NCBI GenBank assembly: GCA_029961685.1
Contig: JARWKL010000004.1
Span: 33,090,294 to 33,154,293, forward strand
DNA length: 64,000 nt
Origin: Aristolochia californica
Lineage: Eukaryota > Streptophyta > Magnoliopsida > Piperales > Aristolochiaceae
Reading direction: 5' to 3'
Positions 10,786 to 20,598 of the stretch are shown one piece after another; positions within the stretch are counted from its first letter, which is position 1, and each line of letters begins with the position of its first letter. The position numbers and the translations under genes are program-made. The notes under the pieces are model-generated. The model worked only from the letters and a program-made list of their open reading frames with translations. It had not been told where the DNA came from and made no database searches.

Positions 10786-11224
10786 TGTTATGATCTTGGG
10801 TTAAGTACTTGGCTTTTCGCTACCTACCAGGCCGATCTTTTGGGTAGTATTGGTTAGGTGCTTAACATTTGGTATCAAAGCTATATCGCGGTTTTGAGTT
10901 CAAATCCCGAAGGGGGCAACCTAGAGACCTGTGTAGCACAAAAAGGCGGTTTGGCTTGCCTGGTAGGTAGTTGAAAGCCAAGTACTTAACCCCAGGATCA
11001 TAACAATACTCCCACTATTATGAGCCAACGTCCACGACGACCCACTCTAGCAACCCGGAACGCCTTTTTGCGCTACACAGATCTCTAGGTCGCTCCCTTC
11101 GGGATTCAAACTCGCAACCATGGTATAGCTGTGATACCAAATGTTACGCACCTAGCCAATACTACCAAAAAGACTGGCATGGTTAGTAGCGAAAAGCCAA
11201 TTACTTAACCCCAGGATCATAACA
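10786..11224. mobile_element. Palindromic TRIM dimer
   Basis: A TRIM LTR in plus orientation (10786 to about 10870) is followed by a PBS-like TTTGGTATCAAAGC and internal sequence. Then come an LTR piece, more internal sequence, a PBS complement and a full LTR, all in minus orientation, ending CATAACA at 11224. Perfect TSD CAAAG at 10781-10785 and 11225-11229 shows that the whole inverted structure behaves as one insertion. The host is the Copia-A leader. No coding capacity is seen. Confidence 0.85.
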
Positions 11225-11229
11225 CAAAG

Positions 11230-11629
11230 CTTTGATACCACTTGTTAGGAATTAAAAGCCCAAATTCCAAACTAACGAGAACAATAATAATAATCGAGGA
11301 AGAAAGGAAAAACAATAATGAAAACAAACAACTAGATATTTATACAGGTCGTCTCAAAGTGAGACTACGCCTTGTCTTCCACCACTGCAGTAATCCACTA
11401 TGAAGATGAAATAATTTATAAGAGAAATCGCACTCTTACATGTGTTTCTCTCTAACCTCTCGGGCATCAACTTGAGATGCACTTTGGATTAAGATGATAA
11501 AACCCTAATAGCGGTGCTCCTCAATTATAAAGAGAAAATTAGGAACCATGTGATACAAGAGTAAAATTCCCAAACTACCCTTAACGAAACAACAGCGTAA
11601 GGCATTTAATTAGGCTCCACAACTTAACA
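11230..11629 (-). repeat. Shared LTR between Copia-C and Copia-A, with PBS
   Basis: The LTR is 11243-11629 (TGTTAGGAATT to CACAACTTAACA on the plus strand). On the Copia-A side it is bounded by the PBS complement (TTTGATACCACT, about 11231-11242), so it is the 5' LTR of Copia-A. On its other side the minus-strand purine run TCCAAGTGGAAGATTG is the polypurine tract of Copia-C, so it is also the 3' LTR of Copia-C. One LTR serving two internal regions is the signature of a tandem pair. Confidence 0.82.
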
Positions 11630-12135
11630 ATCTTCCACTTGGAGACTAATCCATCATCAATATCTCCTCTGCAGTGACAACAACTTGTCAATCCTCAGAG
11701 AGGTCCAACTGAAGTTGAACACAACTTCAGTTTCTCAATCATAACAGTCTTTGTCAACATATCAGCTGAATTCAGGCTCCCTTGAATCTTCTCTAGTACT
11801 AAGACTCCATCCTCCAGAGCCAATCTGATGAAGTGAGAACGCACCTATATGTGCTTTTCTCTGGCATGATAAGCAAGATTCTTTTCTAAATGAATAACAC
11901 TCTGACTGTCACAATACAACACATTCTTCCCATGTTTGAGACCTAATTTTTCCCAGAAAGACTGCAACCATACCATCTCTTTGTTGGCTTTGGTCACAAC
12001 AACATATTCTGCCTCAGCATTGGAAAGAGCAACTATCTTCTACAGCTTAGAGACCCAACTAACTGCTGTACCACCCAATGTGTATACATATCCAGTGGTA
12101 CTCTTCCTACCATCAATGTCTCTAGCCATGTCATC
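11630..12135 (-). pseudogene. Copia-C RNase H end
   Basis: The minus strand reads Copia RNase H and polyprotein tail: GRKSTTGYVYTLGGTAVSW, then KIVALSNAEAEYV, KEMVWLQSFWEKLG, VLYCDSQSVIHLEKN and NSADMLTKTV, followed by the polypurine tract beside the LTR at 11629. One stop interrupts it (before KIVALS). It is cut at 12135 by Copia-B, whose TSD TCATC (12131-12135 and 24205-24209) shows that it continues at 24205-24604. Confidence 0.85.
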
Positions 12136-12538
12136 TATTGGAAGATGGGCTCAAGCCCACAAGCTCAAGGCAAGAAACTCACACATCAAAGGAGTTGCAT
12201 ATGTGTGAAATACGTTACTTCACTTAAAGATGGCATAGAAGTGTAAATATGTGTTCTTTTTATGTCTTTTATTTCTTCAATTTGTAGCCCTAAGGTCATT
12301 GTAAAGACTATAAATAAAGGTATTGGCTAAGAGGTAGTGCAATGACGCACTCTCCTCTCTTTCCACACATTCGTCTAGCCCACATTTTCTCTTTGACGCA
12401 AACCTCTTCTCCCTTAATCCAAACTCTCTCCTTCCACGCCCTTCTGCTTCTCCTCTCCTTCTCTCTTCTTCTTATTCTTCTTTCTCGTTGATCTAAAGTT
12501 CCTTTCATGAGATCATACATTCTACATGGTATCAGATC
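12136..12538 (+). repeat. 5' LTR and PBS of Copia-B
   Basis: The LTR spans 12136-12526. Its first bases are TATTGGAAG where the family consensus (solo copy at 42266) has TGTTGGAAG, so the terminal TG is mutated. It ends ATTCTACA and is followed at once by TGGTATCAGATC, the initiator tRNA-Met PBS. The LTR has a TATAAATA-like segment (CTATAAATAAAGG, about 12309-12321), a plausible promoter. Confidence 0.9.
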
Positions 12539-13414
12539 AAGGAGTTTATGATCCCTCTTGATGAAGTAATTATGGAATCTGTTCAATGAGTTGTAAAAGA
12601 AGGAGTTCAGTCATGAAGAGCTAAGTTCATTCTCTTCTTATTTACATTTTGTTTCCTTTCCTTATTTACATACTCGTCTTTACTGTTTTTCTACTTCTTG
12701 AACTTTGAATCACATCAGGTCAAGATAAATCGTTATATGTTGTGAAAATTTATTTTTATGACTAAATTGATGTTATAATCTTGATCTTCTTGTAAATCAA
12801 TTACAAGTATGATCAAGATCATTTGCTGTTTGTGTCTTATTAAGATTGATTGGTTGAGATTCAATTACTTTGATGTAACTTGGATCAATCTCATTTGAGG
12901 TAGAATTTCAGCACGTGTTGACTTCTCCTACTTAATGTTGCTAATGGGTTTGTGTTATGTTGTTGGATGCCCATTATATGTTTGATGAAATTCTAGCAGT
13001 CATTTACCCGTGGTGGTTTCTTTTTGAACTTCAACAATTGATTTTTTTTTTTATGTTGAAGTATCCCATGAGCTGAAGATATATTTCCTCCTCTGATTGA
13101 TGAAGAAGATGAGACCTACCACAATGGGTTAAAAATGATAACATGGTGATAAGTTGGCTCATCAATAGCATGGAAGAGCATGTGGCCAACAATGTGGTCC
13201 ACTTGGAAACCGCCAAGGGCATATGGGACATTTGTGCTAAGCTTTACTCAAGTACTACCTCATTACAAAAGTATATGATGTCTTAGAAAATATATTGCAT
13301 ACTAAACATGGAGATAATATTCACAAATTTTTGGCACGGTTTCGGGGCCTTCTCCAAGATTGGAAAATAGCTCAACCATACTCCACTGATATTGCCGTTC
13401 AAGAACAACACCGA
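12539..13414 (+). pseudogene. Copia-B leader and gag N-terminal part
   Basis: From 12539 to about 13050 I see only untranslated leader. Gag is then readable in pieces to 13414: VISWLINSMEEHVANNVVHL near 13138-13200, then AKGIWDICAKLYSS, and a degraded FWHGFGAFSKIGK. This matches the UBN2 gag pattern also found on the minus strand at 40720-41297. The frame is cut by element K within the codons for QEQHR and continues at 19320 (REALATTICISN). Confidence 0.7.
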
Positions 13415-13826
13415 TGTTATGCACATAGTAACATTAATATTTAATTATTTTTATTTAATTTACATTATATTATTTCAGTTTAGGCCACATGGGTATTTTT
13501 GGAATATTTTATTTATTGGGGTATTTTTGTAATATTTTATTTATAGGGGTATTTTTGTAATATTTTATCTTAAACCCTAACAGGGTAAACCCTATTTAAG
13601 AGGTAAGAGTAATGAGAAAGACAAGCATTGATTTTAGGTTAAATTTAGGTTAAACAGGTTTGGAGGTCTCCTCAACGAGCTCTGGGTTTTCGATTGATTT
13701 TCATCTTCCTCTCCATGTCTCCCTACAATTCTGCCATGTTGTTCTACAATTCCCCATGGCTGAATCGGAACGTCAACAATGAATCCTTGTGTCAGATCCA
13801 GGACCGTAACAACTGGTATTAGAGCG
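13415..13826 (+). repeat. LTR 1 and PBS of composite element K
   Basis: The LTR is 13415-13811. The next bases, CTGGTATTAGAGCGGG (13813-13828), are the initiator tRNA-Met PBS with one change (TTA for TCA). Short repeats of GGGGTATTTTTGTAATATTTTAT lie in its first third, and a candidate TATA-like element (CCTATTTAAGAGG) is at about 13590-13602. Confidence 0.88.
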
Positions 13827-13828
13827 GG

Positions 13829-16394
13829 AACACAATGAGCCCGTCTATGTCCCGAGAAAAAGGGATTGCCCTGCATGATCAATGGGAAGAAAGACGTGCA
13901 CGGTATAGAGTGATTGACGAAGAATTGTGTATAACAAGAGAAGTATTTAATGCTCGTGTTACCGCTGAAAAAGTCATACGACTTGAAATCCACAAGCAGG
14001 ATGTACGAGTAGGGAAAGCAGCAGAAGTTGTCTCGGACGGAGCAACAGGCCACGACCCAGAAAATAATTTTTTTTGTCCCGTTTACCAGCCGAAGGCCCT
14101 GCGGAAGATTTGGGGGAAATGACAAATCCGGCTGGACAGAAAGGCCATGTCTCGGAAACCTTCAAAATTTCAGCATAAGGAGAGCCAAAGCCGCACAATG
14201 GGGACCACGATTTGGGCATTCGGCAGGGTTTTCTGCCAAGACATCGTCGGTCGTGGACGATACTGGTGCGACCCCAAATCCAAATACGGGGACCTCAAAA
14301 ATCTCCAAGAAGGACCCTGGAAATCTGAAATCGAAGGGGTATGCGGACACAATCTCGTCGATAAAAATTGATTTGGGTTTGACCTCCCAATATCCATTAT
14401 CATGACCAGTAGAAGGTCGGTTCTTCACCGTCGATAGGGAAAACTCCCAAACGGCGAAGCCCTAACGGGCTGCGATTCGCCATCGGAGAAGCAGGAGAAT
14501 CCGTTGGGTCCGTAGGCGAAATTTCCGCTCAAACTCGATCTCGGCAGCACAACGGCAAACGAACTTCAACAAAATCTGGGGTAAACTTCTGTGACGGATT
14601 TTCCCAAATTTCGTCTTCTGTTTTCTCAAATCCATCTATGTTTTACATAATTCCTCCTCAATGGCATCGAAATTGTTCCATGAAAATTTTGGTGTTGCGA
14701 AATAGAGGGGTTTTTTGTTTAATTTTCGGGATCCCATGTATGCTGTTCGGCCACGAACTTCCAATTCGAAATTTTGGCCTGGTGTGTTTCTGTTCTGAGA
14801 AACAGAGAAATTTTGGGTGTATGAATTTCGACATGTAATTTTTCTGGGGCTGTCGGGATTCATTGAAATAATTTTATGGGGAATGCTGAAATTGTTTTTT
14901 GAGGGGCTTTGTTTTTTTGTGGATGACCACAGTATCTGTACGGCTGTGAGTCTTCAAATTTTCGGACGTGGGGTTCAAATTGAAGTTGTTTTGGAGGAGA
15001 CTTGCCCTTATGTAGCTGAGGCCCTCGTCTAAACACTTCGGGTTGATGTAATAGGCAATATGGCTTCCATAGAAAAGGATATAACTACAAATATTGAAGA
15101 GATAACAAGTCCTGAAAATATGGGGATGCCTAGTGCCATAAACTATAGCATGTTGGCCACTAATGAAGCATCTATTACTTCAATAACTAACAAATAGAAA
15201 ACAGTGGACGACCCAGAGGCAACTTCTGATCTTGTGGAGGGCAAAATGGCTGAAAGTACATCAGGAGTCCACCCAAACATTGGGATTGAAGTTCCTATTA
15301 CAATGCAAAGTTTCTATTCAGGCAAGGGAGAATTAGAAGCAGATGTTGCTGAAAACAATTAGTCTCCTATTGAGAAGGAGTTATACATGAAAGGAATTGA
15401 GAATTTGGAAGAAATAGTTGCCTTATAGCTAGGAACTTACTACCTGGCTTGAGGAGTTGCATAGAGTTATTCAGTTTAATGTTTAATGATGCAGAAGATG
15501 CTTCCAACAACACTTCCAATTTTATGCACGCAATAACATTATTATTATAGCAGAGGCGGACGCTGACGAGCAAAAAGGCAAGGCATTGGAAACTATCAAA
15601 ATTTCCCCGTAGGGAGATCCAAAGCCGCACAACGGGGATCACAATTTAGGGCATTCGGCAGGGTTTTCTACCAAGATGTCGTCGGTGGTGGGCGATACTG
15701 GTGTGACACCAAATCCGACTACGGGGGCTAAAAAATCTCTACGAAGGATCTAGAAATTTCGAAATCAATCCTCCCCTGCTCACGGCAAGCTACACTCTGT
15801 TCCACACGGGAGAGGAAACATTTTCAGGCCATTCTGACCGAGAAATATTTTCGAGAGTCTGTCTCGGCAAATTTCCAAGCGGCGAAGCCTCCATGGGCTG
15901 CTGTTCACAGCTAGAGCAGCAGGAGACTCCATCGGCGAAATTTCCGCCCTGTTCGGGGCCGTGAGGACGAAAGATGACCGTCGCCCGCCTTCGTCGGTGC
16001 CCTGAGGGAAGGAGCAGCTGTCGATAAGGTTCCCGCACTTATCGACGGCCGCTATGTTCGGGATCGACAGGAGGATACGACATGTTTCCGATTTCCGAAG
16101 ACCCGTCGGCGAAATTTCAGCTTAAGGAAGAAGATGGCTTCCGATTCAAAATTTCCTAAGTTAGGAAAATTTAATCAACGCACGAAGCTGAATCGCGCGC
16201 CGGACTAGGGTTCCCGATCCGAGTCAACCCGGGCTAACTTGGACCGGGCCAAAAAAAAAAAAAAAACTCCAATTTTGGGTGTCCAGAGGGGGGGGTCATA
16301 GCTATCGCGGATGCTACTTCGACACCGGTGGAGATTTAGGCATACAGACACTACTTCCGAGCTTGAGGACAAGCTCGTCTTCCAGGGGGTGTAA
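13829..16394 (+). other. First interior of element K: leader, unrecognised cargo, repeated leader
   Basis: An ORF of 95 codons (13835-14122) starts MSPSMSREKGIALHDQWEER and has no recognised domain. A region at 14817-15032 contains MLKLFFEGLCFFVDDHS, which parallels the leader of elements P and Q. From about 15060 to 15420 an acidic reading (MASIEKDITTNIEEITSPEN and onward) with stops may be a captured gene that I cannot name. At 15522-15550 a short LTR-start piece appears, and 15590-15760 repeats 14150-14330, so the leader is partly duplicated. The polypurine tract is at about 16356-16394. Confidence 0.6.
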
Positions 16395-16791
16395 TGTTAT
16401 GCACACAATAACATTATTATTTTAGCTGTTTTCTTTAATTTACTTTATTTTATTTCAGTCTTAGGTCATAGGGGTATTTTTGGAATTATTTATTTATAGG
16501 GGTATTTTTGGAATATTTTATTTATAGGGATATTTTTGTAATATCTTATGAAACCCTAACCGGGGTGAACCCTATTTAAGGGGTAAGAGTAATGAGAAGT
16601 GAAATCATTGAAGCATTGAAGCATTGAAGCATTGAAGCATTGAAGTATTGAGAATTAGGTTAATTCTAGAGTAAACAGGCTTAGAGTTCTCCTCAACGAG
16701 CTCTAGGGTTTTCAAGCTTCCCTTTGGCTTGATCTTCGTCTTCTTCCTCCTCCTTCCTACGAATCCTTGTGTTAGATCTGGGACCGTAATA
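16395..16791 (+). repeat. LTR 2 of composite element K
   Basis: This LTR ends GGGACCGTAATA rather than GGACCGTAACA and is followed directly by cargo sequence, with no PBS. Within it a 9-bp unit (GCATTGAAG and near copies) is repeated about five times at 16604-16650, a local expansion absent from LTRs 1 and 3. Confidence 0.88.
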
Positions 16792-17820
16792 TCCACATTG
16801 CCTAGCTTAACGTTGGATGACAAAGAAAAAAATGAACTGGAGTATATGGAACAGTTGGAAAAATCTCCATTCCTTGAGAGGCTCACCAAGAAAGACTATG
16901 AGGTAACCCCAGTATTTCAATTTGAAGAATTTGGAGGCAATTCAGTAGAAGTGTCCTTCCATACTATCACTGTTGGTACTGCTTGTGCCTCTGTCCCTGA
17001 AGGGAAGACATTAGATCTGAAACCATTCATGTCGGAGGATGCATTTTTGCATAGTTTTGGCAGGGACGAAGATGACCGAGATGAATTTACCCCAACAGTT
17101 GACACAGAGGAATTCCTAAGGGACGTGGACAACGTCAAAGATTTTGCTGGAATTTGCTTGGAGGATGAGAATGTTCTTGATGCTGTTTTATATGAACTTG
17201 ATTATGTTCATGGACACTTTAAGAAGGTACATGAATTTCCAATTGCTTCTTACAAGGCCCAAAATGTTATTGCTGGAAATGGCATGCCGGAGGGTGAGCT
17301 TGGAAGATTTCCTGCATGGGAAAGGAAGGATAAAAGTTTGAAGGGTTCTTTTGCAAATGTTGCTGCCAGAGAAACCAAGAATGTAAACGAGAATTATTTT
17401 GGGGCGTACAGTTCTTTTGGAAGTCACAGAGAGATGATCAGCGAGATGGTGAGGACAGATTCTTATAGGGCAGCTATTCTGAATAATCCTTCTCTCATGA
17501 GCCATGCAACAATTCTGGATGTTGGTTGTGGTACTGGAATACTGATTTTATTTGCTGCTAAAGCAGGGACCATTCTCCCTGATATGGCAACTATGTTTGC
17601 TGCTGGAGTTGGGAGAGGTGGACCTAGCGTTCCATTATGGGAAAATGTCTATGGATTTGACATGTCTATCTTTGGGATGGAAGTTCTGGAAGATGCTACC
17701 CAGCTTTCTATTGTTGATGTAGTCGACATTAGTGATATTGTAACAGGCACATCAGTTCTCAAGACCGTTGATCTGGTGGCTATGGAGTCTAGTTATGTAG
17801 ACTTCACCTCTAGCTTTTGA
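16729..17820 (+). pseudogene. PRMT3-like arginine methyltransferase cargo (363-aa frame)
   Basis: This is a retro-captured fragment of protein arginine N-methyltransferase 3, a cytosolic enzyme that methylates ribosomal protein arginines in known cases. PRMT3-like sequence runs from about residue 93 (LDLKPFMSEDAFLHSFG) through NENYFGAYSSFGSHREM (219-236) and the SAM-binding motif I ILDVGCGTG (262-270) to the frame end. After AAKAG (280) the reading jumps to ILPDMATMF, so about ninety residues are missing. That gap contains the double-E loop needed for catalysis. The first 20 codons lie in LTR 2, and residues 23-90 come from another unrecognised source. No introns interrupt it, which fits capture of spliced RNA. 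It cannot be an active enzyme as it stands. Confidence 0.85.
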
Positions 17821-18922
17821 GTTGGAGCCGAAGAGGCTATCTCATGTTGCTGCTGTTCTTGCAGTGCAGATAAGGGCACCGCAGCAGCAACGGCAACCTG
17901 AAAAATATAATGCAGTTTCATATTGTGTACAGAGACAGAACCATGAATGGGACATAGCTTCATCCACACCTGACTTGGACAGTGGCCTGCAAATTACTAC
18001 TGTGGTGGCACTGCAGCAATGGGGTCAGCAGAAAAAAATAACACCGGGTCGAAGTGATGCAGATGAGCAACACCTGGAATATGTAGACCAAAATGGAAAT
18101 GACTCACAGGGTGCATCTATAGCTGATGTGATTCAAAGACATTTTGCAGTGATTAATGCTGTCCAGTTCGGTGAACACCAATGGGAAACAACACACCTAA
18201 TCGGTCCATATTTAGGCAAGAGGTATGGCAGTGTTTATGGGCAGAGAGGAAGTTCAACTCCATGGAGTTCTTTACACCCAGCCAAGGCTCTCTTAACCCA
18301 GTGGAGCGTTGTGGCAGTCCAGCATACTCTGCTAACAGCCAGCCAAGCCAACAAGGCTGCTGTGACAGTCCAGCATACACTGCTGCTAGCCAGCCTAGCC
18401 AAGGTGCTTCTTGTGGATGCAGAGGGCTATTGACATGCAATCAAGGCACTAACCCAAAGTGTTGGACACGGGCTGTATCATTCCGGTGATGCTGAATATG
18501 CTGAACCTGTTACAGTGATGGTTTCCGGCCTCTGAGTGTTTCAAGGTGCAGCAAATGGAGGGGGTTAGTGCTGCTGATTCTTCTCCATCCCAGGGGGCTG
18601 GTCTTGATGTTGTTTCTGCCAGGCTGGCAAAGTGTAGGCAGTGCAACCTGGCCAATGGGGGGCCGCTGTGAAGGGCTGTTTCACACCAGTCCAAGACTGA
18701 GGGAGGGTAGAGATGCTGCTTGGGGAGATGTAGCGACATTCGGCAAGCATCCCTACTGTCAAGAGTAAAAAAAAAAAGTTGCTAGAGGGAGTGCTCCAGT
18801 TTTGGGCGTCTAGAGAGCGGACAGAGCGATCGCGGATGCTACTTGGGCCCAGGAGTAGACATCGGCATACAGACCCTACTTACGAGCTTGAGGACAAGCT
18901 CGTTCTTCCGAGGGGGGTGTAA
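17821..18922 (+). pseudogene. Downstream cargo of element K, glutamine/serine-rich, unidentified
   Basis: The PRMT3 reading ends at a stop and slides into a second frame (17822-18433, 203 codons). It begins MEPKRLSHVAAVLAVQIRAP, then is rich in Gln (LQQWGQQKK). An overlapping frame at 18181-18489 contains repeated PAYSANSQPSQQG / PAYTAASQPSQG units typical of low-complexity transcript-binding proteins. I cannot assign a donor gene. The stretch ends with an A-run and the family polypurine tract (18884-18922) before LTR 3. Confidence 0.5.
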
Positions 18923-19319
18923 TGTTATGCACACAATAACATTAATATTTAATTGTTTCTATTTAATTTAAATTATTTTATTTCAGTTTATGCCACATGA
19001 GTATTTTTGGAATATTTTAATTATAGGGGTATTTTTGGAATATTTTATTTATTGGGGTATTTTTGTAATATTTTATCGTAAACCCTAACAGAGTGAACCC
19101 TATTTAAGGGGTAAGAGTAATGAGAAAGACAAGCATTGATTTTAGGTTAAATTTAGGTTAAACAGGCTTGGAGTTCTCATCAACGACCTCTAGGGGTTTC
19201 GATTAATTTCATCTTCCTCTCCATGTCTCCCTACAATTCTGCCATGTTGTTCTACGATTCCGTATGGCCGAATCAGAACGTCAACAATGAATCCTTGTGT
19301 CAGATCCAGGACCGTAACA
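18923..19319 (+). repeat. LTR 3 of composite element K
   Basis: This is the outer right LTR, ending GACCGTAACA. It is visibly closer to LTR 1 than to LTR 2 in its right half (both contain CTACAATTCTGCCATGTTGTTCTAC), which supports LTR 1 and LTR 3 being the original pair of one integration and LTR 2 an internal, diverged copy. Confidence 0.88.
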
Positions 19320-19713
19320 AACGAGAAGCCTTGGCAACAACCATTTGCATATCAAATACTAAACCCTACCTCGAGGTTGTAAAAACTCTGCTTCTAAGTT
19401 CTTCCTCTCTTCCATCCTTCGATGACATTAATGCTACATTACTTCGGATACCTAATCCATCCCCTCCTCCTATTGATGCCCCATCGGCGATGTTCTCCGA
19501 CAATCGGGGTACGGGGCAGAAATACGAGAGGGGGTAGAACTATGAGAGGGGCTGAAAATAGATGTGGTCGAACGGGTCCGAATAATTCCCATACTGACCC
19601 TCGAATTTGCACTTACTGTGGTGGTCAGAACTACCTTGTGGCAACATACTGGAAACTTCATGGCAAGCCTGATTGGGCCACGTCTAACCTAGTCTCTGTT
19701 AGCATTGAGAAAC
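19320..19713 (+). pseudogene. Copia-B gag C-terminal part with zinc knuckle
   Basis: Gag continues from 13414: REALATTICISNTKPYLEVV, LPSFDDINATLLRIP, then after a frameshift an arginine/glycine-rich stretch and a knuckle-like CTYCGGQNYLVATYWKLHG (about 19610-19665). It stops at the solo LTR insertion, whose TSD GAAAC lies at 19709-19713. Confidence 0.78.
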
Positions 19714-20593
19714 TATTACGGTCCCTAGTCATGGATCGAGTAACACGGCGTGGGACATGAGACTCCAGCACCGTATGTGAGTGGCTGGACTCGGTAAGGT
19801 CATAAAGAAACCCCTTTCTTGGACTGATCTTGGTCAAGTGATAGACACCCTCTTGATGAGGATGTTATGGTGCTCGGTAGAGATCAAAGACCCTTATATA
19901 ATGAACACGAATTATGGAGGAAAGGTGTTACCTTTTCTTGACCACGGCAAAGAGGGTTTGACTCCTCTTCTTGCTGCTACTCGTGTTAGTGTTGGAGCCT
20001 TAACTTGGATAACCTTTGGCCTACGTTGAGGGGCTCCTTCCTAGCTTCTCGTTGGACTCAATGCTGGATAAAGCTAGCTTTGCAGCTGCTCGTGATGGAG
20101 TGGATGGAATGACTCAGTTCTGGCTCGGTAAGAGATGGAGAAGCCTTCTCTTACTGCTGGCAATGGAGAGGAGGCTGAGGCCTCTCTTTGAACTCGGAAA
20201 AGGGACAAGAAATCTCCTTCCCTTGCTCGGTATGAATCAACGAAGAATGGATCAAGAGTGTTGTATGGATATGCGGATTTGGAGGAAATCTAGACCTAGA
20301 GATAATCAAGGGATATCTCCAAACCCTAGAACTCGTCAAGGAGAGCTCCAAGCCTGTTTAACCTAATAATCAATGCTTTCCTTTTCTCTATTTCCTTACC
20401 CTTTAAATAGGGTTTGACGTCATAAGTGTTTTAGGGCTAAAAATACCCATTCTGCCCCTACATCCATAATCCTTACATACTTAATGAAAAGTCATACTTA
20501 AAGCAATATAAAATATGAATTATAAAACTAATGAACTTGTTGAGTCATTGTCTCCTCCTTTGGGTGACTCGGTGTGCTATTGAGTCCACAACA
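19714..20593 (-). repeat. Solo LTR of the Gypsy-H family
   Basis: This single 880-bp LTR is flanked by the perfect TSD GAAAC (19709-19713 and 20594-20598). It matches the two LTRs of Gypsy-H in reverse orientation, from TATTACGGTCCC (consensus TGTTACGG) to GAGTCCACAACA. No PBS or polypurine tract adjoins it, so it is the product of LTR-LTR recombination that removed the element body. Shadow ORFs within it are not genes. Confidence 0.9.
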
Positions 20594-20598
20594 GAAAC

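Larger units (their letters stand above)
13415..19319 (+). mobile_element. Composite cargo element K (three LTRs, PRMT3 cargo)
   Basis: Three LTRs of 397 bp lie in the same direction: 13415-13811, 16395-16791 and 18923-19319, all starting TGTTATGCACA. Flanking 5-mers are ACCGA (13410-13414) and AACGA (19320-19324), a TSD with one mismatch, inside Copia-B gag. The first LTR has a PBS (TGGTATTAGAGC). Before the second and third LTRs stands the family polypurine tract GAGCTTGAGGACAAGCTCGT plus a G-run. No retroviral enzyme is encoded. The first interior holds leader plus unrecognised sequence, the second starts directly with host-gene sequence and carries PRMT3. It is a tandem of two non-autonomous elements inserted or assembled as one unit. 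Confidence 0.88.

Noticed and set aside
16729..17820. A functional PRMT3 gene
   Set aside because: It starts inside an LTR, lacks the catalytic loop region and has no introns or gene context.
19722..20366. ORFs in the solo LTR of Copia-B
   Set aside because: They lie entirely within an LTR bounded by TSD GAAAC and are not conserved in the Gypsy-H LTRs.
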